NCBI GenBank assembly: GCA_021324915.1
Contig: JAJPIC010000014.1
Location: 1 to 63,779, forward strand
Direction: 5' to 3'
Source: Beijerinckiaceae bacterium
GTDB taxonomy: Bacteria > Pseudomonadota > Alphaproteobacteria > Rhizobiales > Beijerinckiaceae
DNA: 63,779 bases
A program made the translations under genes and the position numbers. Numbering within the stretch: the stretch's first letter is position 1; every line of letters begins with the position of its first letter. The notes beneath the pieces are model-generated. The model worked only from the letters and a program-made list of their open reading frames with translations. It did no database searches and was not told the DNA's origin. Of this stretch, positions 36,120 through 45,452 are shown piece by piece.

Positions 36120-39100
36120 ATGCCGGAGCAGCGGGCGCTGAGAGGTCCGGAGGGCAGGGTATTGGCGGATAGGTTGCGGTCTCCTGCTGACAGATATGAC
36201 TTGAACGAAAGGCGCATCTTCGTCTCAGGCCCGCAGGCGATTGTGCGTCTTCTTTTAATGCAGAAGGAGCTTGATCGGCGTGCCGGCCTCAACACGGCGG
36301 GTTTCGTCTCCGGTTATCGCGGCTCGCCTCTCGGCAGTCTCGATCTCAATCTGTTGCGCGCCAAGGACGTGCTCGAGCCGGCGCAAATCGTCTTTCAGCC
36401 CGGACTCAACGAAGATCTCGCGGCGACCGCAATCTGGGGCGCGCAACAGGCCGAGATGCGCGGCGAAGGCCGCTATGACGGCGTCTTCGGACTTTGGTAC
36501 GGCAAAGGCCCGGGCGTCGATCGCTCGGGGGACGTGCTGCGCCACGCCAATCTCGCCGGGACCTCGCGCCGTGGCGGCGTGCTCGCCCTCATGGGCGACG
36601 ACCATACGGCGGAATCTTCGACCACCGCGCATCAATCCGAATTCACCTTCGTCGATGTGATGATGCCCATCCTGTCGCCGGCCGGCGTGCAGGAACTCAT
36701 CGATTACGGGCTCATGGGCTATGCGATGAGCCGCTATACCGGGACATGGATCGGCATCAAATGCGTGAAGGAGACGGTCGAATCGACCGCCTCGATCGAC
36801 GGCGCGCTCGACCGCGTGCGACCGGTCAGCCCGAACGATTTCGTCCTGCCGCCGGGCGGGCTCAATATCCGGGCGCGCGATCCGGTGCTCGAGCAGGAGC
36901 GGCGCCTGCAGAACTTCAAACATGATGCCGCGCTCGCTTGGATCAGGGCCAATCGGCTCAACAAACTGGTCCTCTCCGGCGGCGGTGACGCGAAGCTCGG
37001 CATTATCGCGGCCGGCAAGCCCTATCTCGACGTGCGCCAGGCGCTCGACGAGCTCGGCATCGACGAGCTGCGCGCCAATGAGCTCGGCCTCAGGCTCATG
37101 AAGATCGCCTGTCCCTGGCCGCTCGAGCCGACGGGCTTGCGCGAATTCGCGCGCGGACTCGCGACGATCGTCGTCGTCGAAGAGAAACGCGCGCTGATCG
37201 AGACGCAGGTGCGCGAGCTTCTCTATGGCAGCACGCATCAGCCCGTCGTCATCGGCAAGAAGGACGAGCGGGGCGAGTGGCTCTTTCCGGTCACCGGCGC
37301 GCTCGATGCGAACGAGATCGCGATTGCCATCGGCCGCCGTATTCTCGATTCGCATCGCAGCGAAGAGCTGGAGGCGCGGCTCGTCCGGCTCGAGGCGGCG
37401 CAGCGCGTGCTCGCCGAAACGAAGGATGCGGCGCTGCGCACGCCCTATTTCTGCGCCGGATGTCCGCACAATATTTCGACCAAAGTGCCGGACGGCATGC
37501 GCGCCTATGCGGGCATCGGCTGCCATTACATGGTCCAGCGCATGGACCGGGCGACCGAAGGCTATACGCAAATGGGGGGCGAGGGCGCCAATTGGATCGG
37601 CGAGGCGCCTTTCTCGACCCGCGGTCACGTCATCCAGAACCTCGGCGACGGCACTTATGACCATTCGGGCGTTCTGCCGATCCGCTGGGCGGTGGCGGCG
37701 GGCGTCAACATCACCTTCAAGATTCTCTTCAACGATGCCGTAGCCATGACCGGCGGCCAAAGCCTCGAGGGCAATCTCACGGTCGACAAAATCGCGCGGC
37801 AAGTCGCGGCCGAAGGGGCGAGCAAAGTCGTTGTCGTCACCGACGAGCCGGGAAAATATAGAGCCGCGGATCTCGCAGGCGCGGCGGTCAAGCCGCGCGC
37901 CGATCTCGATGAGGTTCAGCGCGAGCTGGCCGAGATTTCCGGGACGAGCGTGCTCATTTACGAGCAGACCTGCGCCGCGGAGCAGCGGCGGCGCCGCAAG
38001 CGCGGCCTCTTGCCCGATCCAGACCGGCGCGTGGTCATCAACGAACTCGTTTGCGAGGGCTGCGGCGATTGCGGCACGGCCTCGAATTGCATTGCGGTTC
38101 AGCCAGTCGAGACGGAATTCGGCCGCAAACGGGCGATCGATCAATCGAGCTGCAACAAGGATTTCTCCTGCCTCGAAGGTTTCTGCCCGGCGCTCGTGAC
38201 CGTGCATGGCGCAAGGCTCAAAGTCGTCGAGGCCAGGAACGAGGAGTTTCCTCCGCTGCCGCTGCCGGAGCTCCCTGGCCTCGATCGGTCTTTTGGCATC
38301 CTCATCACCGGTGTCGGCGGCACAGGCGTCGTGACGATCGGCGCCTTTCTGTCGATGGCCGCCCATCTCGAAGGCAAGGGCTGCGGGTCGGTCGATATGG
38401 CAGGTCTCGCGCAAAAGGGCGGGGCGGTATTCAGCCATGTCAGGATAGCGCCGCGTCCGGAAGACATCCACGCAATCAATGTTGCGGCGGGTGGGGCCGA
38501 TCTCGTGCTCGGCTGCGATCTCGTCGTCTCGGGCAGCGCAAAAGTATTGGCCGCGATTCGCCCGCTCAAGACCGGCGTCGTCGTCAATACCGCAGAGATC
38601 TATCCCGGCGATTTCACGCGCGATGCGGATTTCGTTCTGCCGGCCGAGGAGATCAAGCGCGCCATTCGCAGCGCGGCAGGCGAGGCCTGCTTCTTCGATG
38701 CAACGGGGCTTTCGACCTCTCTCTTCGGTACATCCATTGCGGCCAACATCATTCTCGTCGGTTTCGCCTGGCAGAAGGGATGGCTTCCGCTGTCGGAGGC
38801 GGCAATCCTGCGCGCCATCGAGCTCTCGGAAGAATCGGTCGATCTCAACAAAAGCGCCTTCCTATGGGGCCGGCGCGCCGCTTTTGCGCCGGAAAAGGTC
38901 CGGGCGATCATCGCGCCGGAGCCGAACGAGGATTCGCCGCGGCATATTTCGCGGAGTTTCGAGGAGGCGGTCGCGCGGCGCCGTGCTTTTCTCACAGCCT
39001 ATCAGAACGAGGCTTATGCCGAGGCCTATGTGGCGCAGGTCAAGCGCATCGCGGAGGCGGAGCGGCGCCTAACCGCGCAGACGCGATTGGCTGAAGCCGT

Positions 39101-39611
39101 CGCGCGTGCGCTCTTCAAGCTGATGGCTGTCAAGGACGAATATGAAGTCGCCCGCCTTTATAGCGACGGCACGTTCGCGCGGCAGCTCGAAGCGGCCTTC
39201 GACGGCGAGGTGCGGCTCGAATTCCATCTTGCCCCGCCGATTTTCGGACCGCGCACCGCGCAAGGTCTGGCGCGCAAGATCTCTTTCGGCCCCTGGATGA
39301 TGCGCATCTTCCGCATGCTTGCGAAGATGAAGCCTTTGCGCGGAACGCTTTTCGATCCTTTCGCGCTGAGCCGCGAGCGGCGCCTGGAGCGCAGGCTGCT
39401 CGCCGATTATCGCACGCTGCTCGCCGAGATCGACGCGGGGCTCACGCCCGAGAATTATGCTTGCGCGGTAGCGCTTGCGTCTCTTCCCGAGAAGATCCGC
39501 GGCTATGGCCACGTGAAACTGGCGAGCGCCGCGGCGGCCGATGCCGAGAGAAGCAAGCTTCTCGCCCAATTCCGCGCGCCGACATCGGCGCTGAAAATGG
39601 CGGCGGAATGA
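36120..39611 (+). CDS. Indolepyruvate ferredoxin oxidoreductase, fused alpha-beta subunits
   Basis: The 1163-residue protein joins all parts of the oxidoreductase. The N-terminal domain has FVSGYRGSPLGSLDLNL, the TPP-binding half contains YMVQRMDRATEGYTQMGGEG and GDGTYDHSGVLPIRWAVAAG, and a ferredoxin-type region carries VCEGCGDCGTASNC. The gamma domain begins FGILITGVGGTGVVTIGAFLSMAAHLEGKG. It oxidatively decarboxylates aryl pyruvates to aryl-CoA, reducing ferredoxin or another carrier. A fused form is common in aerobic proteobacteria. It stands alone on its strand and ends 1 bp from the stop of the CYTH-CHAD gene. Confidence 0.92.
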   Translation: MPEQRALRGPEGRVLADRLRSPADRYDLNERRIFVSGPQAIVRLLLMQKELDRRAGLNTAGFVSGYRGSPLGSLDLNLLRAKDVLEPAQIVFQPGLNEDLAATAIWGAQQAEMRGEGRYDGVFGLWYGKGPGVDRSGDVLRHANLAGTSRRGGVLALMGDDHTAESSTTAHQSEFTFVDVMMPILSPAGVQELIDYGLMGYAMSRYTGTWIGIKCVKETVESTASIDGALDRVRPVSPNDFVLPPGGLNIRARDPVLEQERRLQNFKHDAALAWIRANRLNKLVLSGGGDAKLGIIAAGKPYLDVRQALDELGIDELRANELGLRLMKIACPWPLEPTGLREFARGLATIVVVEEKRALIETQVRELLYGSTHQPVVIGKKDERGEWLFPVTGALDANEIAIAIGRRILDSHRSEELEARLVRLEAAQRVLAETKDAALRTPYFCAGCPHNISTKVPDGMRAYAGIGCHYMVQRMDRATEGYTQMGGEGANWIGEAPFSTRGHVIQNLGDGTYDHSGVLPIRWAVAAGVNITFKILFNDAVAMTGGQSLEGNLTVDKIARQVAAEGASKVVVVTDEPGKYRAADLAGAAVKPRADLDEVQRELAEISGTSVLIYEQTCAAEQRRRRKRGLLPDPDRRVVINELVCEGCGDCGTASNCIAVQPVETEFGRKRAIDQSSCNKDFSCLEGFCPALVTVHGARLKVVEARNEEFPPLPLPELPGLDRSFGILITGVGGTGVVTIGAFLSMAAHLEGKGCGSVDMAGLAQKGGAVFSHVRIAPRPEDIHAINVAAGGADLVLGCDLVVSGSAKVLAAIRPLKTGVVVNTAEIYPGDFTRDADFVLPAEEIKRAIRSAAGEACFFDATGLSTSLFGTSIAANIILVGFAWQKGWLPLSEAAILRAIELSEESVDLNKSAFLWGRRAAFAPEKVRAIIAPEPNEDSPRHISRSFEEAVARRRAFLTAYQNEAYAEAYVAQVKRIAEAERRLTAQTRLAEAVARALFKLMAVKDEYEVARLYSDGTFARQLEAAFDGEVRLEFHLAPPIFGPRTAQGLARKISFGPWMMRIFRMLAKMKPLRGTLFDPFALSRERRLERRLLADYRTLLAEIDAGLTPENYACAVALASLPEKIRGYGHVKLASAAAADAERSKLLAQFRAPTSALKMAAE

Positions 39612-39612
39612 T

Positions 39613-41142
39613 TCATCGCCAGAACTTCCGCCAATCAGAGAGCTTCTCGTAGGCGTCCTGCGCCTCTTTCAGCAATTTCTTGCGCGGAACGTCGGCCTGG
39701 CTGACCGCGCCGGCCGCAAACGCCGCCGGAACCTGCTGCGGGCGCTCGCGCAATTGGCCGGGGCGGCCGAATTCTTCCGCGAGGAAGGAGGAGAGCGCGA
39801 CGAAGTCGTGGATCTCTCCGAGCGAGGATTGCATATCCTCGAGCGCGCCGACGACATTTTTGAAGGCTTTGCGGTCCTTCTCTCCTTCGACGAGAGATTC
39901 GAAGAATTCAGCCGTGTAGCGCAATTTCTTGGCGCGGATGCGCAGACGATGCTGATCCTTTTCGTTCATCTCGTCGAGACGGCCGCCGCGCTCCACGAGC
40001 TTGTCGAGCCTTTTGCCGAGGTTCTTGTCGAGAAACCTCTCGATCGGGCGCGTGCTGTCCTTCAGCGCCAAATGGCGGCTGTCGCTTTCGAGCCAGATCG
40101 CGAAATTGAGCAGCATCTCGCGCAGCCGCGAAGACGAAAGGGCTTTTCTGAGCTGCGCATGAGCTTCGCGCCTTTTCTCTTCGACGTGATCGACGAGCGA
40201 TTGCACGCCGGTCTCGCCGGGTTCCGCCGCCTTCGGCTTCAGCGTCTGCGACTGCCAGACGTCGAGATCGCGCGCGCTGCCGAGAAGATCGGAGATCCAT
40301 TTGAGCTCTCCGCGCAGGGCGTCATAATCGGCATCGCGCGCGATCGGTTTGAAGAAGGTCAGCGCCGCGCGCAAGCGGCGGATTGCGATCCGCGCCTGGT
40401 GAACAAGCTCGACGTCCTGCGTGGCTTCGCTGAACATCGCATAGTTCAACATAAAAGCCCTGAGGCAGGTAAGGCAGATCGCCTCGAAGGCTTCGCCTGC
40501 CGGCATGCCGCGCTCGAGTTCCGGCGTCGAAGCCTTGGCGCCGACGCCCCATTTGCCTTCCGCAAGAAGGAAGCCGCGCTCGGCCTTGCTCACCAAGCTC
40601 AGCGCAAGCGGCGCACGCGCGACGAGGCTCTGCGCGAGCCCGAAAAGTTGCGCCGGGCTTCCTTCCTTCAATTCAAGCTCGAGCTCGCTGATCGCGAGGC
40701 AATGACCATTGGCCTTGATCTCGCCGGCGTCGAGGGCGAATTCGATTTTTGCTCCATCGTTCTGCCAGAGCAACGATGTGCGATTGACGTTCGTCTCGAA
40801 GATCGGCCGCAATGCCTCGGCGTTTTTGGACATCAAAGATTGGACGCCCCGATCGCGCACGAAAGAAGCGTCGGGAACGGGCCTGTCGATCTCGTGCTCC
40901 CATTCGCCGCGCGAAATTCCATTTCCTTGCTTGACCGATTGCAGCAAGCGGTTGCCGGCCTGCCTGATGCGCACGGCGACGCCCTCCTGCTTGAGCTTGT
41001 GACCGGGCGTATCGAAATAGGTCGTGCGCAGTTGCTCGCGCGCTTCGAGACTTGCCTCGGATAAGGGTGGCGTGTCTTGCAAGGCCGGCAGAGCGTCCGG
41101 CTCGAACAGGAATTTAAGTTCGATTTCTCGGTCGTGTTGCAT
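39613..41142 (-). CDS. CYTH-CHAD domain protein (inorganic triphosphatase-like)
   Basis: The 509-residue protein starts with EIELKFLFEP, the ExExK motif of the CYTH triphosphate tunnel. The CYTH domain covers residues 1-200. The rest is a CHAD domain with many conserved His/Arg/Lys residues (VHQARIAIRRLRAALTFF, RLRIRAKKLRYTAEFFE), which bind polyphosphate. The CYTH part is likely a triphosphatase, as in YgiF. The protein probably localises to polyphosphate granules through CHAD. It is convergent with the indolepyruvate oxidoreductase gene. Confidence 0.92.
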   Translation of the reverse strand: MQHDREIELKFLFEPDALPALQDTPPLSEASLEAREQLRTTYFDTPGHKLKQEGVAVRIRQAGNRLLQSVKQGNGISRGEWEHEIDRPVPDASFVRDRGVQSLMSKNAEALRPIFETNVNRTSLLWQNDGAKIEFALDAGEIKANGHCLAISELELELKEGSPAQLFGLAQSLVARAPLALSLVSKAERGFLLAEGKWGVGAKASTPELERGMPAGEAFEAICLTCLRAFMLNYAMFSEATQDVELVHQARIAIRRLRAALTFFKPIARDADYDALRGELKWISDLLGSARDLDVWQSQTLKPKAAEPGETGVQSLVDHVEEKRREAHAQLRKALSSSRLREMLLNFAIWLESDSRHLALKDSTRPIERFLDKNLGKRLDKLVERGGRLDEMNEKDQHRLRIRAKKLRYTAEFFESLVEGEKDRKAFKNVVGALEDMQSSLGEIHDFVALSSFLAEEFGRPGQLRERPQQVPAAFAAGAVSQADVPRKKLLKEAQDAYEKLSDWRKFWR

Positions 41143-41229
41143 GGCTCGCTGACCACCGATGCAAACGCCGCATGAGCGGCGGCGCCGTCTTGGGAAGGGC
41201 GCGCCGCCGAGCCGAAGTTCGTAGCGCGC

Positions 41230-42660
41230 CTAGCGGACGATCACGTTCTTGAATTGCCAGGGATCTTCGAGATCGAGATCCTCCGGGAACAAGCCGCCGC
41301 GATCGGTCAAAGGAGTCCAATCCGTATAGACGCCGATGACCGGCCCGAGATAGGGCATTTGCACGTTTAGGCAATGACGGAAATCAAGTTCGTCGGCTTC
41401 GACAATTCCGGCACGCGGATTCTCCAGTGCCCAGACCATCCCGGCGAGAACGGCGGAACTCACCTGCAGGCCGGTTGCGTTCTGATAAGGCGCAAGGCGC
41501 CGCGTTTCCTCGATCGAGAGTTGCGAGCCGTACCAATAGGCGTTCTTCGCGTGCCCATAGAGCAGCACGCCCAGTTCGTCGATCCCGTCGACGATCTCGC
41601 GCTCGTCGAGAATATGGGAGGTCGGCTGCAATTTCCATTGTGCGCCGGCCATTTCATCGAGCGACAGGACGGCGTCGTCGGCCGGCCGATAGGCGTAATG
41701 CACGGTGGGGCGATAGGCGACCGCGCCATTCTCGCGCAGCGTGAAATAATCGGCGATCGAGATCGATTCGTTGTGGGTGACGAGAAAGCCATGTTGCGCG
41801 CGCGCGGTCGGCGTCCAGGAGCGCACGCGCGTACCGGCGCCCGGGCGCAGAAGATAGATCGCGCAATCGGGACCGAATCCGTGTCTCTTTCCCTCCGGAG
41901 GCAGTTGCTTCTCATGCGTGCCCCAGCCGAGCTCGGCCGGCTGCAGGCCTTCCGAGATGAAGCCTTCGACCGACCAAGTGTTGACGAAGCAATTGAGCGG
42001 CTTCGGCGCCTTGGCACGCTGCGTGTCGCGCTCGGCGATGTGAATGCCCTTGATGCCGAGATCGCGCGCAAGCCGCGCCCAATCTTCGCGGCTTTGCGGC
42101 TCGGAGCTTTTATGGCCGACGTCCCGCGCAACATCGAGCAGCGCCTGTTTCACGAACCAAGAGACCATCCCCGGATTGGCACCACAGCAGGAGATGGCGG
42201 TTGGCCCAGGGCCCAGCGCCTTGCGCTGGTCGAGCACTTCGGCGCGCAAAGCATAATTCGAGCGTTGCGACAGCGTGAGTTGCGAATCGAAGTAAAAGCC
42301 GGGCCACGGCTCGCAGACCGTGTCGATATAAAGCGCGCCCACTTCATGCGCGAGCCGGATGATTGCGGCAGAGGAGACTTCGACAGAGAGATTGACGATG
42401 AAGGGTTGGCCCGGCCCCTCGGTGAGCAAAGGTTTCAGGAGATCGGCGAAATTGTCGTGCGTCACCGGCTGTTTGATGAACCGGTAGCCCCGCTCATCGA
42501 CGAGATGGCGGTCGGTGTCGACGGGGTCGATGACGGTGAAACGCGAGCGGTCGTAATGGAAATGGCGCTCGATCAAGGGGAGCGTGCCGCGTCCGATCGA
42601 GCCGAAGCCGATCATGACAATAGGACCCGTAATCGTGCCGTGCACCGGCCAATTCTGCAT
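41230..42660 (-). CDS. hss: Homospermidine synthase
   Basis: The 476-residue protein has the N-terminal nucleotide-binding loop VMIGFGSIGRGTLPLI, and NLSVEVSSAAIIRLAHEVGALYIDT, typical of the saccharopine-dehydrogenase-like homospermidine synthases. It uses NAD to transfer an aminobutyl group between two putrescines. The length matches family members from Rhodopseudomonas and Blastochloris. The start at 42660 is favoured by GGAGAGAG immediately upstream. It is a single gene between two envelope or phosphate genes. Confidence 0.93.
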   Translation of the reverse strand: MQNWPVHGTITGPIVMIGFGSIGRGTLPLIERHFHYDRSRFTVIDPVDTDRHLVDERGYRFIKQPVTHDNFADLLKPLLTEGPGQPFIVNLSVEVSSAAIIRLAHEVGALYIDTVCEPWPGFYFDSQLTLSQRSNYALRAEVLDQRKALGPGPTAISCCGANPGMVSWFVKQALLDVARDVGHKSSEPQSREDWARLARDLGIKGIHIAERDTQRAKAPKPLNCFVNTWSVEGFISEGLQPAELGWGTHEKQLPPEGKRHGFGPDCAIYLLRPGAGTRVRSWTPTARAQHGFLVTHNESISIADYFTLRENGAVAYRPTVHYAYRPADDAVLSLDEMAGAQWKLQPTSHILDEREIVDGIDELGVLLYGHAKNAYWYGSQLSIEETRRLAPYQNATGLQVSSAVLAGMVWALENPRAGIVEADELDFRHCLNVQMPYLGPVIGVYTDWTPLTDRGGLFPEDLDLEDPWQFKNVIVR

Positions 42661-42769
42661 TTCTCTCTCCGGAATGTGCGGGAGGGCGGACCGTCGCCTT
42701 AAATGCGAGTGCTGGCCGAAGGTCAAGGAGGGGCGAGGCCGCCCCTCCGGCTCGTCTGTCGCGAGCGTT

Positions 42770-43612
42770 CTACTCTACGATGACCTTTGTCCCGATCGGC
42801 ACGCGATTGTAGAGATCCATCACGTCGGCGTTCATCATCCGGATGCAGCCGGACGAGACAGCCTTGCCGATCGTGTCGGGCTCATTGGTCCCGTGGATGC
42901 GATACTGCGTGTCCGTCTTGCCGTGGTAGAGGTAGAGGGCGCGCGCGCCCAGCGGATTGCCGAGTCCGCCGTCCATTTCGGTCGGCAGATTGGGGAGACG
43001 CTGCAGCATGGCTTCCGGCGGAAACCATTTAGGCCATTCCTGCTTCGAGCCGACGGTCGCAGTCCCCGTCCAGGCAAAGCCTTCGCGGCCGACACCGATC
43101 CCGTACTGGAGCGCCTTGCCGCCCGGCTGGATGAGGTAGAGGTGCTTGGAATTGGTATCGACGATGATCGTGCCCGGCGGCTCGGTCGATTGATAATCGA
43201 CGAGCTGCTTGGTCCTCGGCCCGGATGCGGCCCGGGCATCGTCAGGCGGCGGATTATAGACGCTTTCGGGGTAAGTGCTCTGGCCCGATTGCGGCTCCTG
43301 GCCATAGCCGGCCGGCGGCTGCTGGCCGTAGCCGGGCTGCCCATAAGCGGGCTGCTGGCCATAGCCATAGGCCGGCTGCGGCTCCTGCTCCTGATAGCCG
43401 GGCGCGGCATAGGCCGGCTGCGGATAGGCGCGCTGGCGGCTTTCTTCGCCCGGGAAGGACGGATAGCCGGAATAGTCCTGCTGGGCCGGCGGCGGATAGG
43501 CCTGCTGATAGCCGTTGTAATAGCTCCATTGCGCCCCCGCGGGCGTCGCCAAGAGCAAGAGACAGGCGAGCGCCGAGAGCGTCAGGGCGCCGAACTTAAT
43601 GTCATGACACAT
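42770..43612 (-). CDS. L,D-transpeptidase (YkuD family)
   Basis: The 280-residue protein has a signal peptide ending TPAGA, a long Tyr/Pro/Gln/Gly-rich linker (about residues 30-115, repeats of AYGQPGYGQQP kind) and a YkuD domain. Catalytic motif IHGTNEPDTIGKAVSSGCIRM has the His and Cys of the active site. It makes 3-3 crosslinks or attaches proteins to peptidoglycan in the periplasm. The linker could let it reach through the wall. The tail IGTKVIVE is typical. Confidence 0.92.
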   Translation of the reverse strand: MCHDIKFGALTLSALACLLLLATPAGAQWSYYNGYQQAYPPPAQQDYSGYPSFPGEESRQRAYPQPAYAAPGYQEQEPQPAYGYGQQPAYGQPGYGQQPPAGYGQEPQSGQSTYPESVYNPPPDDARAASGPRTKQLVDYQSTEPPGTIIVDTNSKHLYLIQPGGKALQYGIGVGREGFAWTGTATVGSKQEWPKWFPPEAMLQRLPNLPTEMDGGLGNPLGARALYLYHGKTDTQYRIHGTNEPDTIGKAVSSGCIRMMNADVMDLYNRVPIGTKVIVE

Positions 43613-43870
43613 GGATGACCCCGCCGAACCGTTTGAGTACTCAAGCCAAACACACGATGAAGGCAAAAGTGAAAACGAGATCTGGACAATTTGATGTGAG
43701 CGATTGATGCCGCCCCGCAGCCGCCCGGAGGGTGCACGGGCCCTTTGGCCGGCTTGCGGGACGCAATCCTTCCACGAAAAAATTTACCGCGCAAACTTCC
43801 CAAAACGCTTGCGGAGACAACATTCCGTGTCACACTTCCGTCGTGGATAGGCCTTCAGAAGGAGAACGGC

Positions 43871-44065
43871 ATGTCAGCATTGGAAAGCCATCTCGCCGAG
43901 CTCGAACGCCGTCACGAAGCCCTCGACCGGGACATTGCCCGGGAATGGGCGCACCCAGGGGCCGATGAAATCAAATTGGCCGAGTTGAAACGGCGCAAGC
44001 TGCAACTGAAAGACGAGATCGCCAAGCTTAAAGCCGAATGCCAAGCTGAGACGACGATCCATTAA
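43871..44065 (+). CDS. DUF465/YdcH family small coiled-coil protein
   Basis: The 64-residue protein has two helical segments (LESHLAELERRHEALDRDI and IKLAELKRRKLQLKDEIAKL) with the KRRKLxLKD motif of DUF465. Its role is unknown; the family is widespread as multiple copies in alphaproteobacteria. AAGGAG lies 7 bases before the ATG. It is 149 bp upstream of the tRNA-Arg gene. Confidence 0.9.
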   Translation: MSALESHLAELERRHEALDRDIAREWAHPGADEIKLAELKRRKLQLKDEIAKLKAECQAETTIH

Positions 44066-44213
44066 AGTTGATATGCGCAGCAGGCTCGGGCCGGTGCCCG
44101 AGCCCCTGCGATGACTATCGCGCATTGCCGGGCGTTGGCCGATCGGCTAGAACGCCGCCAGGATTATTATATCCGGCTTATTCGTATCCGCGGCCAAGTT
44201 CACGCCAGGATCA

Positions 44214-44290
44214 GCACCCATAGCTCAGCTGGATAGAGCGTTGCCCTCCGAAGGCAGAGGTCACAGGTTCGAATCCTGTTGGGTGCGCCA
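44214..44290 (+). tRNA. tRNA-Arg (anticodon CCG)
   Basis: The 77-base sequence folds into a full cloverleaf: acceptor GCACCCA/TGGGTGC, D-arm GCTC...GAGC, anticodon loop CTCCGAA between TTGCC and GGCAG, and T-arm with GTTCGAATC. The 3' CCA is encoded. It reads CGG codons. Confidence 0.97.
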
Positions 44291-44627
44291 TTTATTTCAA
44301 TTGGTTAATTATAATAAAGAGCCTTTGCCCCTCGCCGCGCGAGACGAATCTCGCGTCACGCGTCAAGCCGTGCCGCGAGAAAGATTTGTGCATAACCTGC
44401 GCGCGCTTCCTTCGGCCTGTTGAAAACCGCCGCGGCGGAATGGACGATTTCGCTGGGTCGGAATGCTCATGAGCATTCGAGGACCAAGAGGTCTGTGCTC
44501 CCATCCTCTTGTGCGTGGTGGAGGAAATAAGCCGTTCGGGCTCGAGAAAATTGCGCCGCCCGCTCGCGTTTTCCTGAACGTCCTCCTCAGAAATCGGGCG
44601 TCGCTGCTTGTCCAGGGAGTGAAAGTC
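44291..44627. other. Intergenic region with two perfect palindromes upstream of the phasin
   Basis: No gene is supported here. A 7-bp hairpin CGCGAGA/TCTCGCG with a CGAA loop lies at 44338-44355, close behind the tRNA. An 18-bp perfect palindrome GAATGCTCATGAGCATTC occupies 44461-44478, about 150 bp before the phasin start, a plausible operator. Confidence 0.65.
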
Positions 44628-45020
44628 ATGATGACACGAGTATTCGATAATCTTCAAAAGTTCGGAAGAGAGCAGATCGAGGCTTCCAATTGGATCGCTG
44701 CCTCGATTGCCAAGGGGCTCCAGGCAATTGCCGCCGAAGCGGCTGCTTATTCAAATAAGTCTATTGAGGATAATTCCCTTTGGATGGAGAAATTGCTCGG
44801 TGCAAGTTCGATCGATGAGGTGGTTCGAATTCAATCGGAACATGCCCAGTCCGCCTATGCAGACTTGGTGACCGAGGCCAGCAAAATGGGCGATCTCTGC
44901 ACGAGTCTCACGAAAGAGACTCTGCGCGTGGCCAGAACATCTTTGGCCAGGGCCGAGGGGGCTGCCCCCAAGAACGCTGCCAAGGTCCAAGCCGCAGTTT
45001 CGCAGAGCATAGCAGCCTAA
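44628..45020 (+). CDS. Phasin family protein
   Basis: The 130-residue protein is mostly helical and amphipathic: NLQKFGREQIEASNWIAASIAKGLQAIAAE followed by VVRIQSEHAQSAYADLVTEASKMGDL matches the phasin_2 fold. Phasins coat polyhydroxyalkanoate granules and control their size, and also act as stress chaperones. ATG 44628 has AGGGAG nine bases upstream. No PHA synthesis genes lie in the window, so the granule link rests on family membership. Confidence 0.88.
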   Translation: MMTRVFDNLQKFGREQIEASNWIAASIAKGLQAIAAEAAAYSNKSIEDNSLWMEKLLGASSIDEVVRIQSEHAQSAYADLVTEASKMGDLCTSLTKETLRVARTSLARAEGAAPKNAAKVQAAVSQSIAA

Positions 45021-45269
45021 AGAGCATAGCAGCTCGAGAAGGAAGCGGCTTGAATCGGCCCTATTTGCCGGGCTTCCGAGGCGCCTCGCTCCTTGGCGAG
45101 GCGCTTCACCTCCCAATTGGTCGAGCCGCGTTGAGGGCTGCTGGCGCAAGGGAGCGCATCGGGGCGGCTCTGGCATCGCGGCCTCGTGCGCCTAATTCAG
45201 GCTTCAACCTGGCTCCTGCCTTAAGCGTTTTTATCGACCCGGCCAAAGCAGGTGCCGAGGAGGGACGCC

Positions 45270-45452
45270 ATGGATGAAACCGAGATCTACGAATATGCGC
45301 GGCAATTATTGGAAACGCACGGGGGCCGCGCAGTAGCGGTAGCGGCGCAGCAGGCCAGCAATTTCGAGCAGGAGAACGATCAGGAGCAGGCGCAGATTTG
45401 GAGACGCATCGAAGCGGCGCTGAAGTTGCTGCGCGGGCCGACACAAGGCTGA
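45270..45452 (+). CDS. Small hypothetical protein, 60 residues
   Basis: The product MDETEIYEYARQLLETHGGR is followed by an Ala/Gln-rich helix (AVAVAAQQASNFEQENDQ) and a RRIEAALKLLRG end. It is highly charged and probably helical. GAGGAGGGA lies 5 bases before the ATG, which supports translation. I recall similar short proteins in Hyphomicrobiales but no function. Region 45021-45269 before it holds no gene. Confidence 0.7.
   Translation: MDETEIYEYARQLLETHGGRAVAVAAQQASNFEQENDQEQAQIWRRIEAALKLLRGPTQG

Noticed and set aside
36255-38471. 738-codon antisense frame in the indolepyruvate oxidoreductase gene
   Set aside because: Antisense to a strongly supported gene, Arg/Ala-rich composition typical of GC-rich mirror frames.
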